This document shows, piece after piece, positions 1 through 11,748 of a stretch of 64,000 bases of DNA. The notes under the pieces were generated by a model. The model worked only from the letters and a program-made list of their open reading frames with translations, was not told the DNA's origin and searched no databases. The translations under genes and the position numbers were made by a program. How positions within the stretch are numbered: position 1 is the stretch's first letter; every line of letters begins with the position of its first letter. The DNA is from Paraescarpia echinospica (taxonomy: Eukaryota > Annelida > Polychaeta > Sabellida > Siboglinidae). The stretch covers positions 74,586,976-74,650,975 of the forward strand of contig CM034533.1 of the NCBI GenBank assembly GCA_020002185.1, in the 5' to 3' direction.

Positions 1-2480
1 TTTTATCTTAATAGGAGTCGCCGACCCCATTTCGAAAACATATGAATTACTTACTTATTATTCGTAAATTATCTATATGCATACCTATGGTGTATTATAT
101 GTGGGGCTGTTTTCTCAATGCATATTACATGTATACAACAAGAATTATTTTATGTACATGGGGTCAAATAAATTTTCTTTCTTTCTTTCTTTGATTGCAA
201 GTGAACCTCACTCGTAAACAAGGGAACCAGGAAAAAGGAACAAATGAACCATTATCAAGTCTTATCTCCGGATCGGTGTACTCGTAACATTATAAAATAA
301 CTGTGTAAATGCGAACTGTCTTAATTGAAAGTTAATGAGTGTGCATACATGAACAACTGGGGTGTGTGTAGACCTATACTGGTTATGTAAGAATTAGTCA
401 CTGACTTTCGTTTGTTATAATGACTAGGTAGTTAGCTCTGTGAGTGCACAGGCGGATCCAGGGGGCCTGAGTGACACGTGCCCTCTAGATCTCTGGAATT
501 TCGCGTGCCCGTAAACCTTTTGGAATGGGCCCACATGACCGTGTCCCCTAGACCCCTTGGAATGTGCCCCCGTATAGGTTACAATATTAAAGCTGAAATT
601 ACACCGACGCGGCGGCGAAAATTTTTCAACGCATCTTGACCATCGTAGCCCAGTCGCGTACAATCATAAGCTTACGACTCACCTACGACTGACCGCCGCA
701 CACCGCTACGATTGTTCACAACTGGATATATAATAAAGCTATTGTCATTCTTATATTTACTATAAATGCTATTATTATTGTATACACCGACTTGATTTAG
801 ATTCCAGAACACTTTACTGCTATTGTGCACACACACAACTTCCTGAGCAGGTGTGACGCAGCGAATGGCTAGTTGACGTGAACAACTATTACGTGTGTGT
901 CCCTTGAACAATTGCACCTCGATTGTGATTACTTAAAATATATGTTTAGATGTAGATTCAAACCTCACTATTTAAAACAGTTACATTTATTACATATCAT
1001 TAATATTCTTGTCAATTGTGTCACAAATAAAAGTAATTATGCAAAAGTGGTGTCATTACTTCATACATGAACTGGATTATAAACATTTCTCCACATTTTA
1101 GTAGCTTGTATTCCAAATAAGGGAACCTCTCCCACCTGAGGAATGTCTGCAGCTCCGTTTGTTTAAAGAAGCTCAAAGCCTAGAGAAAGTGAAATATACA
1201 GTTGCTTGCCTAGGATTGGCAGTAGTCATGTAATGTTATTGGTTTAATGCAAGTAGCATGATTAATCAAATATCAGGGTACGAATAGATAGTATAGCAAA
1301 ACGCCAAAAGTGTACAATTGAGGTTTCAATTTTGGTCAAAAAGTTATTTTCTTTGATTGTCTTCAAATTTGGCATGTGGATAGAAGAAGTATTGGAGGAT
1401 ACAGAAGCAAAATATTTTCACACCATTATCGTTTTCACAGATTGTACGCTACATTGAATACGCGTTCCAATTTATGAGCATTGTCTCCATAATGGAAGGA
1501 TATAAACATCTTCACCGAGCCGGAACAAAACTAAATGTAAAGCTATCTGATCAAATAACACTCATACAAATGCACTAGTTGGGCAAACTGATGAAAATAA
1601 TAATTTTTCCACAATGAAATGGCCGGTGACAGTACTGGTTTTCTGGTTATCCGGTTTACAAGAGCGACGCGTTACGGACATGACGCTTTACGGAGATAAC
1701 AGACAACACGCTATCCGCAATTGCGTATTATTGCGTAGCAGCAGGATATCGACAAATATGTCAAATGATTGAGCTTCCTATGATGACTAAAGTTTCGAAC
1801 AGCCCAATAAAACATATAAATTGTTCCTTGGGAAAATAGCCTGAAAGGAAAGTGTCATCTCCGTAACGTTTTTGCCACAATTTTCAAAAGTCAACTTTTA
1901 CGAAGTCTACAGAAGTAATGGTTGTACTGAGGAAACTAATTTTGGTTTTAATTAAATTCTTAGCTCAGTACATATCAATTGCTATGGTAAAGTATTGTGT
2001 TTTCTGAAAACAGTTTTCCCCTGTCATATGCCTTTCAAAACCGTTACGGAACTGACATTAACGTATTACTATTTTAACCAACACAGTAAAAAACCTAGCA
2101 TACACAAAAGTCCTACATATTTACCACACAGTTGCATCAACATGTCTCACAAAATATGCCTTCCCTATATGCCATACTTGAATAGTCAATGTAGGTAATC
2201 ACAAATACTACTCACAACAACATGTTTTGCAAAACTACGTACAATACAGTAGTCACAATGTCACGGGGACTGAATAGTTGTAAATATACTTTTTCGGATT
2301 TTAAAAAATCACATCCTATTTATTTAGACACCACATATCTCTACAAACAGATTCAGGAGTGTTTATAAATTAAAACGTGAAGTAAGAATACATTGCGTAG
2401 TTGATTATAATATCACAATACATGTGTTACATAACATAGCACAATAAAACTACACGTTTCGATTATCTACGTATGAAAGA
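1..2480. other. AT-rich non-coding DNA, no supported gene
   Basis: I find no reading frame here with a recognisable domain or splice context. A (TTTC)n run at about 174-192, just after an AAATAAA-like string, looks like the 3' tail of an old retroelement. A G/C-rich stretch at about 445-575 has a partner in opposite orientation near 4,600-4,760 (both carry a GGATCC/GGATCT-type core), which suggests the two ends of a dispersed element, but this is weak. Confidence 0.6.
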
Positions 2481-2800
2481 TAAGTAAAGGTAAGTGCATA
2501 TGTAGCGCAGTATCCAGTCTTCGGGATTGACTATTCAAAGCGCTTTACACTTTACTCTCTGGCAGACCTGTTCTCGACTTCTCTAGGAAACATTCGGCCA
2601 CGCTGCAATTTATGCGCGAAGACTATTCGTACAAATATCCACCACTGTATATAGCCAGGTACTCATTCATGCAGTTGAGTGAACTGAAACAATTTAGAGT
2701 AAACGAACTTGCCCAAGGTTCGACACCGCCGCACAGGATTCGAACCCGGGTTCTCTCAGTCGAAAGTCCGAAGCGCTTACCGCAGCGATAATGCGGTGCC
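2481..2800 (-). mobile_element. tRNA-derived SINE, reverse copy
   Basis: On the minus strand this starts with a tRNA-like head: an A-box-like 'GCGGTAAGCGC' segment and a B-box 'GGTTCGAATCC'. A conserved body follows, then a tail with 'GTAAAGCGCTTTGA' and 'GGATACTGCGC'. It is the same family as the + strand copy at 5,268-5,590, diverged but alignable along its whole length. The internal pol III promoter boxes are what identify it as a SINE. The source LINE that would mobilise it is not evident. Confidence 0.8.
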
Positions 2801-2861
2801 ATATATAATATTAAATGTATATCATTTTATATAATATTATGTATATATTTTAAAAGGTAGA

Positions 2862-3130
2862 ATTTACGAAAAGGCCTGATTAAAGAGAAAGGTTTTCAGG
2901 TCCCTCCTAAAACGTCCAGTCAGGTTGTGTTTTTAGCTCTAGTGGAAGAGAGTTCCAGAGGGTGGGACCTGCACATGAAAATGCGCGTCGGCCGTACCGT
3001 TCCAGGTTAACTCTATTAACAACCATGAGAGACTGGTCGCTGCGCCACAGGTAACCAATGCAGCTCTCGTAGTGCCGCCGTTATGCTGTGTTGGTCATGG
3101 CGATGTAAGCAGAGGACGACACGCGCAGCG
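2862..3130. repeat. Probable dispersed retroelement fragment
   Basis: This stretch reads like the 3' part of an interspersed element ('AGTTCCAGAGGGTGGGACC' and neighbouring G/C-rich phrases). It has no open frame of note. I recognise the style from invertebrate non-LTR or SINE tails but cannot assign a family. Confidence 0.35.
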
Positions 3131-3702
3131 TTTTGAGTAGTTATTTTATCAATGCAAATCTGTGATTGAATGGTATTCCCAAAATGTCTACACCTAACGT
3201 GTAATTAAGCAGTAATTTCATAGTCATCATGACCAAAAGTATATCATAGAAATTACTCCACATTAGTCCTTATTTAACTTTGCTTATGACTGTATTTACT
3301 TTTATGACAATTTAACTCCAATTAGTTATAATATTTACATTCCATGGACCATTGTACCAACTACATGTAAAGTTAATGACATTTAAAACTGAAAAATTGC
3401 CTACCACAACATGCTTATAAATAAGTTAAATTAAACATTGTTAGTTGTAGCGTGTAAGAGCAATTTCACACAAAAATTTGAACAGTGTCATCAATGTGAG
3501 CTACGAATTGAAGGTTAGCTTAATTTCATGTCAAGTGCTTTCGGCACCCTTTCTTACAGTCACATGAAACCAGTATCAACAAATAATGTATGATGAAGAT
3601 ATGGTGGTGTTCAAGTGTCTGCATGACAGGCAGTGACAGTGCAGAGAGACCGTTCTACCAATCTGTGCCCACACGCTGCTTTCCATCAAATTTGGCAAAA
3701 AG

Positions 3703-3775
3703 AATTTAAGCGCTCGGAACAGTCCCGAAGACTGGATGCTACCCCATATAAAAACTCACGTTACCTTTTTATGCT
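3703..3775 (+). mobile_element. SINE tail fragment
   Basis: The sequence shares the 'TAAGCGCT...GACTGGATGCT...CATATAAAAACT' layout with the 3' tail of the SINE copies at 2,481-2,800 and 5,268-5,590. Only the last 70 bases are present, so this is a truncated or decayed copy. Confidence 0.5.
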
Positions 3776-5267
3776 AAACTGATTGAGAGGAATTTCCGCG
3801 ATGGATTTGTGCTCAATATCCTACAACAAAAATGTGATATATACCAACCTGTCGACGCCACTGGCTGATCTACTGTTTGGTTACTAAATACGTATTTGTC
3901 ATTGATATATTTGGTTATGACAAAGCATCTATTAAATGACGTAGACATTGAATGTCTCCATGTGCAGCCGGCCAGGTGTTTCTTTCCAGCCAGGGCAGGT
4001 GTATTAAGGTTAAGTGGATCTGGCTTATTCTTTGTTGATTCCATAGCTAGTCTACTCTGGTGACAAGACATATGAGCGCAAGTAACCAAACAGGAAGTTA
4101 TACAGAGAAAAACAGAGAGGTAAATATACCCAACAAGCAGGAAGTAGTTACATTTATTGTACAACGAAGATGTCTTGTCTACTGTGTCCTCAGCTGGTAG
4201 TGGGCCGGTGACTTGACGCACAAACACCATTCTAATTGACTAGAATCAGCAGGGCAACACCGTTCACTCTCGTCGATAGCTATACATAGTCAGTGTGACA
4301 CACATCGCCATGACACATATACCACTGGATGATCTAACACATTCGCAGGTAAGCATCTAGTAATCTGTCACATTTTTATCGACACCCATTGAACAGGCAG
4401 TTTTCTGTTGCACAGTGCCGTAGTTGAATGCGTCAATGTAAAACTGGCGAATCTTATTTAGAGGAAAGTCTAGGGGGGCTAAATCCTTCAATTGAATCCC
4501 CGAGGCTCACAATAACACTGGTGTCCGTACTAAATTCATATTTCGTGGGCTGAGCCGGTGCTTCAGCACGACTCTACTGTTGGATTCTAACATCGGAAGA
4601 CGGGAGGGAGGGTGCTGCTGGAAATTGTTTTCGGCGACGTACATGATTTCAGAAGGTTTAGGGGGATCACATGGGCACATTCAAAAGGCATAGGGGCACG
4701 CCACTCTACAGCAGGCATAGTCTAGGGGGCACGTGCCTCCTGGATCTGCCTATAAAGGCAACATATGTATTTCAATAGACCCTGTCTTCGACGAGCACCT
4801 CTACTGCACTGCCAAACTGTCGTTCAAGTCACGTGGTCGCCCACAACAGGTTGAGCGTATATAACGAGATTATTTAGAGATGGGGACCTACACTAGCAGG
4901 CGGACAACGAGGCTGTATTAGTACAGTATACGTTATTTATGATGTTTGATCAATCTACCATTGCATATTTATTTAGTAGTTACTATATACGCTATTCAAT
5001 GTGAACTTGTTTTTACATTATCGCTTGACAACTGGGACGAATGATGTAGCAAGAATTCTGCGTGGTCGAAGACGAATCCGACGTCACCATCGAGTTCGAT
5101 GTTATTGGCAGATGGTGAAGCATCTGTCGTATGTTTGCTGGTTCTTCTCACCACGTTAATGTAACTGCGCACAATTGTGCTGCATGCAAACGCAATAATT
5201 ACACTTCGGCTTACAGTTTACAGACGTTGTTGAGTCGTTTTTTATAATGACAACCACGGACTCCGCG
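3776..5267. other. Non-coding DNA, no supported gene
   Basis: A 153-codon frame on the minus strand (3,769-4,230) has no recognisable domain. The segment near 4,600-4,760 is the opposite-orientation partner of 445-575. Nothing else is supported. Confidence 0.55.
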
Positions 5268-5590
5268 TGGAGCGCAGTAGCCCAGCGGTAAGAGCTTCGG
5301 ACTATCAAATGAGAGAACCCTGATTCGAATCCTGTGCGGCGGTTTCGAACCTGTTCGTTTACTCTACATTGGTTCAGTTCACTCTGCCGTATGAATGAGT
5401 ATCTGGCTATAGACAGTGGTGGATATTTGTGTACGAATAGTCTTCGCGCATTAATTGCAGCGTGGCTGAATGATTCCCAGAGAAGTCGAGATGGTGTTCC
5501 ATTGAAGAGATCTGCCAGGGTGTAAAGTGTAAAGCGCTTTGAGCAGTCCTGAGGAGTGGATACTGCGCAATATATAAGAACTTTTCTTTA
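5268..5590 (+). mobile_element. tRNA-derived SINE, forward copy
   Basis: The tRNA-like head carries an A box ('TAGCCCAGCGGTAAGAGC') and a B box ('GATTCGAATCC') about 40 bases apart, the arrangement of a pol III internal promoter. A unique body and the tail 'GTAAAGCGCTTTGAGCAG' through 'CTGCGCAATATATAAGAAC' follow. It matches the reverse copy at 2,481-2,800 end to end, which fixes the element boundaries. Confidence 0.82.
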
Positions 5591-5689
5591 CTTTTTAAAA
5601 TAAACTTCGTTCATGGTATAGGAAGTGAACTATACTTATGCGACACTAGTGACACTCGGGGTTAATATATATATTTCAAATAAGTGAAC

Positions 5690-5950
5690 ACATTTAGCAT
5701 GTAATTTATTGTATAATGTATATATATATATTTATATATACTACACAAACTTTCAACAATTGTCCATGCATGCCCATGCTTTACTACCCTGCAAACTGGG
5801 ACACAGGGATAACAAAGTATATATGTCCCAGTTTGCAGGGTAGTAAAGCATGGGAATGCAAAGACAATTGTTGAAAGTTTATGTAGTATATATATATATA
5901 TATATTATACGATAATTTACACGCTAAATGTGTTCAATTATTTGAAAGTT
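5690..5950. mobile_element. Foldback (MITE-like) element
   Basis: Two arms of about 115-120 bases are near-perfect inverted repeats around a loop of about 17 bases at 5,807-5,823. The inner arms read 'TACCCTGCAAACTGGGACA' and its complement; the outer arms contain (TA)n tracts and 'ACATTTAGC'/'GCTAAATGT'. There is no coding sequence. This is the architecture of a non-autonomous foldback or MITE insertion. Target duplications are not clear. Confidence 0.75.
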
Positions 5951-5994
5951 ATCTTAGGAGTGAACATATCGACCCATTAATGAACCAACAAAGC

Positions 5995-6420
5995 TAACTG
6001 ATGACAGCTATGAAATACGGCGCGGAAACTCACCATCTAGGCAAAAACAAGCTAGCAGCCGCACAAACAAAGATGGAAAGAAGTATGTTAAACATCACTT
6101 ATCGGGAGAGAAAAACAAACATCTGGGTAAAGCAGAAGACAAAGAAGACATAGACGTGATAGAACAAATCAGAAGACAGAAGTGGACCTGGGCAGGGCCC
6201 ATCAGCAGATTACGATATAGCCGATGGACATCACGTATCACAACCTGGAGACCTTACGAAGGGAAACGGTATAGAAGAAGACCGGCGAGACGGCGGAGAG
6301 ACGAACTAGACGAGTACTGGAAAGCCACCATCTGGCAGAGGATAGCGCAAGACAGACATATTTGGAAACGACATCTTGAGGCCTTCGCCCAACCACGGTG
6401 CACTACGGCTGCACAATGAT
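5995..6420 (+). pseudogene. LINE reverse transcriptase C-terminal fragment (RTE/Nimb-like)
   Basis: Two frames together give the typical C-terminal end of a non-LTR retrotransposon polyprotein. From about 6,003 there is a 'YGAETH' segment followed by 'TKMERSMLNITYRER'. After a frameshift near 6,150, a 'QKWTWAGPISR...W..RITTWRP' segment runs to a stop at 6,417-6,419. These match the known pattern (YGAETW, MERSMLGIT, WRWAGHIAR) seen after the RT domain. Everything upstream is missing, so it is a 5'-truncated dead copy. It lies directly beside the 3' end of LINE copy 1. Confidence 0.7.
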
Positions 6421-6600
6421 ATTGTTGATAATAAATGATTTTATTGTAATGATGCATGAACACGTGGAATTATTAATTAGTTTTCCAACGTATCAAACAT
6501 TTGTAATGTGAGGAGGGTTTCTCGTTGAAAAAAGCAAATACATTCAGAAAATCCAGTCAACGATGCAGGTAGATGTTTTCGTTTCGCCAAAACTTGCAAA
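6421..6600. other. Short unique spacer between two LINE insertions
   Basis: AT-rich sequence holding nothing recognisable. It is the left flank of LINE copy 1 and differs from the left flank of copy 3 (17,400-17,473). Confidence 0.5.
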
Positions 6601-6700
6601 GATTTAACAAGATTTAACAAGATTGCCATCCAGAAAATTACTCTGGATGGCAGGTGGACAAGGAAGCCTTTTGGCTTATCGAGAGTCCAATACTTTTTAT

Positions 6701-9587
6701 CTACATGTATCCCGCCTTTTTTAGGTGTGTGTCGATTTTATTTTTAAACATATTCACGCTACTAGCACCAACACAATCAGGAGATAATCTGTTCCATTCA
6801 TTTACAGTCCTTTGTGAGAATGAGAACTTTCTTATATCTAATCTACACTGTTCCTTTACTAATGTAGCTTCATGTCCTCTGGTCCTTTTATCTTTCTTAA
6901 CTGAGAAAAAAATGTTTCTATCAATATTTTCATAACCATTCAATATTTTAAACACTTCTATGTGATCTCCTCTCAATCTCCTGGTCTCTAGTGTTGTTAA
7001 ACTACATTCTTTTAGGCGTATTTCGTAACTAAGATCCCTCAGATTTTGTATCATTTTAGTCGCTCTCCTCTGTACTCTTTCTAGCATATCTATGTCCTTC
7101 TTGCGATATGGCCTCCATGCTTGTATACAATATTCTAAATGAGGCCTCACTATTGTTTTGTACAGCGGTACTATTAATTCTTTTTTCTTATACGCTATAT
7201 TTCGCCTAATTAATCCAAGGATTTGATTTCCCTTTGACGCTGCAATTCCGCACTGCTCTGAAACCTTCATATCAGCACTAATGGTTAACCCCAAGTCCTT
7301 TTCTTTTACAGTAGTACTTAGAACAGTACCCCCCATTTTATATTTTACCTCTTCATTCCCATGACCTGTGTGGAGGCATTTACATTTCCCAAAATTGAAC
7401 AGCATTTGCCACTTTTCAGACCATTTGATCAACCTATCAAGATCATCTTGTAAATGCTGTCTGTCTCCATCACTTTTAATCCTTCTAAACACTTTTGTAT
7501 CATCCGCAAATTTTAACACCTTGCTTGTTATATCATCGTCCAAATCGTTGATATATATTAAGAATAATATAGGTCCTAGTACTGATCCCTGTGGTACCCC
7601 ACTCAATACCGATTTCCAGTTTGAAGCCTCCCCATCAACTACTACACGTTGTCTTCTGTCATTCAGCCATTTTTCTATCCAGTTTATTATACCATTTCCT
7701 ATGCCATGGGCCTTTAGCTTAAGGAGTAATCTTTGATGTGGTACTTTGTCGAAAGCTTTTTGAAAATCTAAATAGATGATATCTACTGGTGATCCCTCAT
7801 CTACCCACCTAGTGATGTCTTCCAAAAAACATAACATATTTGTTAAGCATGACCTCGCTTTTAAAAACCCATGTTGAGAAGGGTTTATCAAGTTATGTTT
7901 AACAAGAAAATCCACCATGTGATCTTTAATTAGTCTTTCTAATAATTTGCAAATCACTGATGTTAAACTCACTGGTCTATAGTTCTCTGACTTGTTTCTC
8001 GAACCTTTTTTAAATAACGGTATAATGTTTGCCTCTTTCCATTCTAAAGGAACCACTCCCTCTTCTAATGACAAATTGAAAACTGTTGCAAGCGGTACAC
8101 TAATTTGTTCTACAATTTCCAATAGTAGTTTGGGCGGAATCCCGTCCACTCCAGGTGATTTATTATCCTTCATAGCCCTTATTTTCTTAGCTACCATTTC
8201 CGAGGTTACAACTAACTGTCCTAAATAGTCTGAATCTGCCCCCTTGAACTTAGCCTCTGGTACTGGCAGTGAACTAATATCTTCCCTGGTAAACACTGAA
8301 CTAAAATACTCATTCAGGTCTTCTGCCATTAAGAATCCCTCTGATATTGTATTTCCAGCACTATCTTCTAGAGGACCGACCTTATCCTGAACTTTCTGTT
8401 TGCTTCGAATATACGCATAAAAACTCTTACTGTCATGTTTTATATTACTAGCTAATTTTTTTTCATAGCTTCTCTTTGAATTTCTAATTTCAGCTGTAGC
8501 TTGATTAAGTGCTTCTTTATAAATGTTGTAGTCTTCATCATTTCCAGTACATCTATATGACTTCCACATCATTTGTTTATACTTAATTTTTCTAATGGCT
8601 TCTTTCGATAAGTGTTTCTTTTTAGACCGTTTCCCTTGTTTTTTGAAAGGTACAAATTTATCGACTATGCACTTAATTTCACTATTTAAGATATTCCAGC
8701 ATTCGGTTGCTGTCTTATTCTTAAGTGTGTTATTCCAGTCTATCTTTGCTAAATATTTCCTCATGTCCTTATACCTTCCTTTGTGGAAATTTCTCCTATA
8801 CTGCTTTTTACTATTCCTTTCTGATTTTACTTTGATGGTAAAATGTATCTGGTTGTGATCACTACTCCCCAGTGGCTCACATATCTTGACATTGTCAACT
8901 AATTCTTTCTGTGAGGACAAAACTAAGTCTAACACATTCTCTCCCCTGGTTGGTTCTAGCACATGTTGAGAAAGGAAACTATCTTGTACTAAAACTAAAA
9001 ACTTGTGGTCCTCACTCCCCATACTCTGTAGAGATTTCCATTGTATATGCCCATGGTTAAAGTCCCCATAATAATACAGTTCCGTTTGCTTACTTCCCTT
9101 ATAGCGTTTTGTATTTTTTCATTCTCTTCTATGCTTATGTTTGGACTTCGATAAACTAACCCAACTGTTAACGTTGAGTTTCCTGTAACTATGTTACACC
9201 AAACAGCTTCTTCGCAATCTGCTTCTCTTTCTAATTTTATTTCATAAGCCTGGATAGATTCTTTAATATATAAAATAACTCCACCTCCCTTTCTTCCTAT
9301 TCTATCTTTCCTAAACATTACATATCCTGTTAGTCCCAATTCGGCATCTGATATATCAGTGGTGGCCCACGATTCGGTTATACCTATTATGTGAGGGTCA
9401 ATATCTTCTACCATAATGTTTAGTTCACTTCTTTTGTTTACTATGCTCCTTGCATTTAAACAAATGCATTTATATCCTGATTCAGAACAGTTTTCCAGGC
9501 TGTTCTTTGCCGATTTATTTCTGCTGTCTTTATCTATGCCTCCAGTTTCAGGCTTCTCTGTGAATCCCCCCTGCGAATCTAGTTTAA
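6701..9587 (-). pseudogene. LINE copy 1 ORF2: AP-like endonuclease plus reverse transcriptase, one frameshift
   Basis: This would encode the enzyme for target-primed reverse transcription. The endonuclease starts in the frame that opens at the TTTAAAC site (9,588-9,582), with 'LNARS', 'ITESW' and 'SSDHN' motifs. The 773-codon stretch 9,022-6,701 holds an intact reverse transcriptase: 'DNKSPGVDGIP' near residue 286, 'YLDFQKAF' (motif A) near 417, 'SGVPQGSVLGP' near 474 and catalytic 'FADD' near 505. It is the least damaged of the four copies. The only break I see is a missing base in a C run at 9,064-9,067 (five bases in the other copies), inside the endonuclease. That could be a sequencing error. 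Confidence 0.85.
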
Positions 9588-10014
9588 ATAGATGCAGCCT
9601 GTCCCACTGTCAACAGATTGCAGCAAGTTCTCTGAGAAAACTGCTGCCCCCTTTCCACTTAGATGTAGGCCATCTCTCATGTACATATCTTCCCTCCCAA
9701 CAAAGTATCCCCATAAATCTACGAATCCCACCCCCTCTTCTTTACACATCTGCTCAACTAGTGCGTTGATCGCCATCCTCTTGCAGTTTCTATATGTCGG
9801 CCCCCTTCCTCCCATTACTGGCAAAATTCCTGAGAGGATAATCTGTTCTACTCTTATCTTCTTTAACTTCTTCACTAACTGTATGTACTTCTGAACTATC
9901 CCAGTTGTTCCCTCCCTCTCTGCGTTATTTGTCCCTACATGTACTAGTATAGACCCTCCCTTGCCATGCCCCAGTACCTTCTCTACCCTTTCAGTTACAT
10001 GTTCTATCCTAGCC
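9579..10014 (-). pseudogene. LINE copy 1 ORF1 (SGNH esterase-like), 5'-truncated
   Basis: This keeps the C-terminal two thirds of the ORF1 protein, from 'ARIEHVTERV' on. It includes the block III-like 'VHVGTNN' and block V-like 'RDGLHLSG' motifs of SGNH/GDSL hydrolases, known in ORF1 of CR1-type LINEs. The nucleophile motif 'GDSIM' seen in copy 2 is lost with the truncation. An open frame continues upstream to 10,055 in unrelated spacer DNA. The stop codon lies at 9,581-9,579, immediately after the TTTAAAC heptamer. Confidence 0.8.
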
Positions 10015-10348
10015 AAAGGTGTGCGTGATATTGGTATTGTAGGATCTATTTCCATTACGCAAATGTCTAGGACACCGCGGCAATTGTCCGCTGTGCAGTC
10101 TTATTTTAAAGCTTTTAATAATCCAAGTTTGGCTGTTGGCGTGTTATAGTCCAAAAATAGTATCGCGACCGGTTTATGTGGTCGTTGGTCGTGTTTGACT
10201 GGTGGTCGTTCACGGCAGGTACGTAAGCCGTACACTCCTGTTAGAAACAGTCCGTGCCTACAGCTGTGGTCGCCCACAACATGGGTTTCCCAAGATAGGT
10301 TCTACTTTAGTCTCCATTTAAGGCAAGCTAACAGTTCATAAACCAATG
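10015..10348. repeat. Spacer with dispersed repeat related to 26,915-27,215
   Basis: The sequence between the truncated LINE and the 34-bp array shares phrases in the same order with 26,915-27,215: 'AGGACACCGCGGCA', 'TTAGAAACA', 'GTCGCCCA' and flanking text. A copy almost identical to this one is at 20,887-21,220. It has no coding content and looks like an old dispersed element of the host. Confidence 0.5.
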
Positions 10349-10938
10349 TTTACAAAGTCTCGCTGATTGACGGCGTATCGGTTGTTACAAGTTGCGCTGA
10401 TTCACGGTGAACCGGTTGTTACAAGTTGCGCTGATTCACGGCGTACCGGTTGTTACAAGTTGCGCTGATTCACGGTGAACCGGTTGTTATAAGTTGCGCT
10501 GATTCACGGTGAACCGGTTGTGATAAGTGGCGCTGATTCACGGCGTACCGGTTGTTACAAGTCTCGCTGATTCACTGCGTACCGGTTATTACAAGTTGCG
10601 TTGATTCACGGCGTACCGGTTGTTACAAGTTGCGCTGTTTCACGGTGAACCGGTTGTTACAAGTTGCGCTGATTCACGGCGTACCGGTTGTTACAAGTTG
10701 CGCTGATTCACGGCGTACCGGTTTGTTACAAGTTGCGCTAATTCACGGCGTATCGGATATTACAAGTCTCGCTGATTCACGGCGTACCGGTTATTACAAG
10801 TCTCGCTGATTCACGGCGTACCGGTTGTTATAAGTTGCGCTGATTCACGGCGTACCGGTTGTTACAAGTTGCGCTGATTCACGGTGAACCGGTTGTTACA
10901 AGTTGCGCCGATTCACGGCGTACCGGTTGTTACAAGTG
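10349..10938. repeat. 34-bp tandem repeat (minisatellite), about 17 units
   Basis: The unit contains 'TTGTTACAAGTTGCGCTG' then 'ATTCACGGCGTACCGG' (or GTGAACCGG). The period is 34 bases with scattered point differences. The same array is at 21,221-21,810, and about four more units lie after LINE copy 4 at 25,581-25,733. As 34 is not a multiple of three, the open frames across it are accidental. It is either a host satellite that received the LINE or monomers acting as a LINE promoter; its presence downstream of copy 4 favours the former. Confidence 0.9.
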
Positions 10939-10995
10939 ACCGTAGAGAAAGAGGTAGGAGGGAAAAAGAGACGGGAGAGGAGAAAAGGAAATGCA

Positions 10996-11748
10996 ATGGG
11001 AGGAAAGATGACGGGAAGAAAGGAAGTGAGAGTACATGTGACAGAAGAGAAGTCGGGAGGGACGATGACAGGAAGAAAGGTGACAAGAGAAACAGCGTCA
11101 GGAAAGAATGGAACGGACGAGATTGTGACGGGAGAGCAGAAGACAGGGGAACAAGATTACAACCAGACAGATGCAAACCGTAGAAAGAGCTACACTGAGG
11201 CAGTGATTGAGGGGGCAATGAGGAAAGAGAGGGTGTTTATGGGCGATTCGATTATGAGAAAGACAGATAAGACTCTAAGCGAGGGGGAGGACGTCGTTGT
11301 TTGTCTACCGGGGGCTAGGATAGAACATGTAACTGAAAGGGTAGAGAAGGTACTGGGGCATGGCAAGGGAGGGTCTATACTAGTACATGTAGGGACAAAT
11401 AACGCAGAGAGGGAGGGAACAACTGGGATAGTTCAGAAGTACAGACAGTTAGTGAAGAAGTTAAAGAAGACAAGAGTAGAACAGATTATCCTCTCAGGAA
11501 TTTTGCCAGTAATGGGAGGAAGGGGGCCGACATATAGAAACTGCAAGAGGATGGCGATCAACGCACTAGTTGAGCAGATGTGTAAAGAAGAGGGGGTGGG
11601 ATTCGTAGATTTATGGGGATACTTTGTTGGGAGGGAAGATATGTACATGAGAGATGGCCTACATCTAAGTGGAAAGGGGGCAGCAGTTTTCTCAGAGAAC
11701 TTGCTGCAATCTGTTGACAGTGGGACAGGCTGCATCTATTTAAACTAG
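10996..11748 (+). CDS. LINE copy 2 ORF1, SGNH esterase-like protein
   Basis: A 250-residue protein if it starts at the ATG at 10,996; the frame is open further upstream but only through the 34-bp array. The N-terminal third is very basic (Lys/Arg/Gly rich), fitting nucleic-acid binding. An SGNH hydrolase domain follows, with nucleophile block 'FMGDSIM', 'VHVGTNN' and 'RDGLHLSG'. ORF1 proteins with an esterase domain are known from CR1-group LINEs, where they are thought to act in the RNP. The last codons read TAT TTA AAC TAG, so a T_TTA_AAC slippery heptamer sits directly on the stop. This frame is intact. Confidence 0.85.
   Translation: MGGKMTGRKEVRVHVTEEKSGGTMTGRKVTRETASGKNGTDEIVTGEQKTGEQDYNQTDANRRKSYTEAVIEGAMRKERVFMGDSIMRKTDKTLSEGEDVVVCLPGARIEHVTERVEKVLGHGKGGSILVHVGTNNAEREGTTGIVQKYRQLVKKLKKTRVEQIILSGILPVMGGRGPTYRNCKRMAINALVEQMCKEEGVGFVDLWGYFVGREDMYMRDGLHLSGKGAAVFSENLLQSVDSGTGCIYLN
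11739..11745 (+). promoter_or_regulatory. Candidate -1 ribosomal frameshift site (TTTAAAC)
   Basis: The heptamer is in the exact X_XXY_YYZ register of ORF1 (TA[T TTA AAC] TAG). A -1 shift enters the ORF2 frame (CTA GAT TCG ...), which stays open through the endonuclease. The first ATG of the ORF2 frame (11,913) lies after the endonuclease 'LNARS' motif, so an AUG start there would lose a catalytic Asn block. A G-rich run begins about ten bases downstream. The same site is at 9,588-9,582 and 20,460-20,454 on the minus strand; it is deleted in copy 4. Confidence 0.7.

Larger units (their letters stand above)
6601..10014 (-). mobile_element. CR1-like LINE, copy 1 (5'-truncated)
   Basis: Read on the minus strand, the element runs from inside ORF1 through ORF2 to a 3' UTR ending in a 10-base tandem tail (units of AATCTTGTTA) at 6,601-6,624. 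Copies at 10,939-14,682, 17,474-20,886 and 21,811-25,585 are nearly identical. The 5' break at about 10,014 is shared with copy 3, so these two descend from one truncated insertion by duplication. The two-ORF layout (SGNH-type ORF1; endonuclease plus reverse transcriptase ORF2) places it in the CR1/L2 group. Confidence 0.88.

Noticed and set aside
424..917. Two minus-strand frames near the left edge
   Set aside because: No recognisable domain; one lies across a G/C-rich dispersed repeat.
3769..4230. 153-codon minus-strand frame with a hydrophobic stretch
   Set aside because: No domain, no splice context and ordinary composition for this AT-rich region; likely chance.
10349..10938. CRISPR-like array
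   Set aside because: Units are contiguous with no unique spacers, and the context is animal DNA.
10552..11183. Protein frames across the 34-bp array
   Set aside because: The period is not a multiple of three and the frames only reflect the repeat; the ORF1 start is better placed at 10,996.
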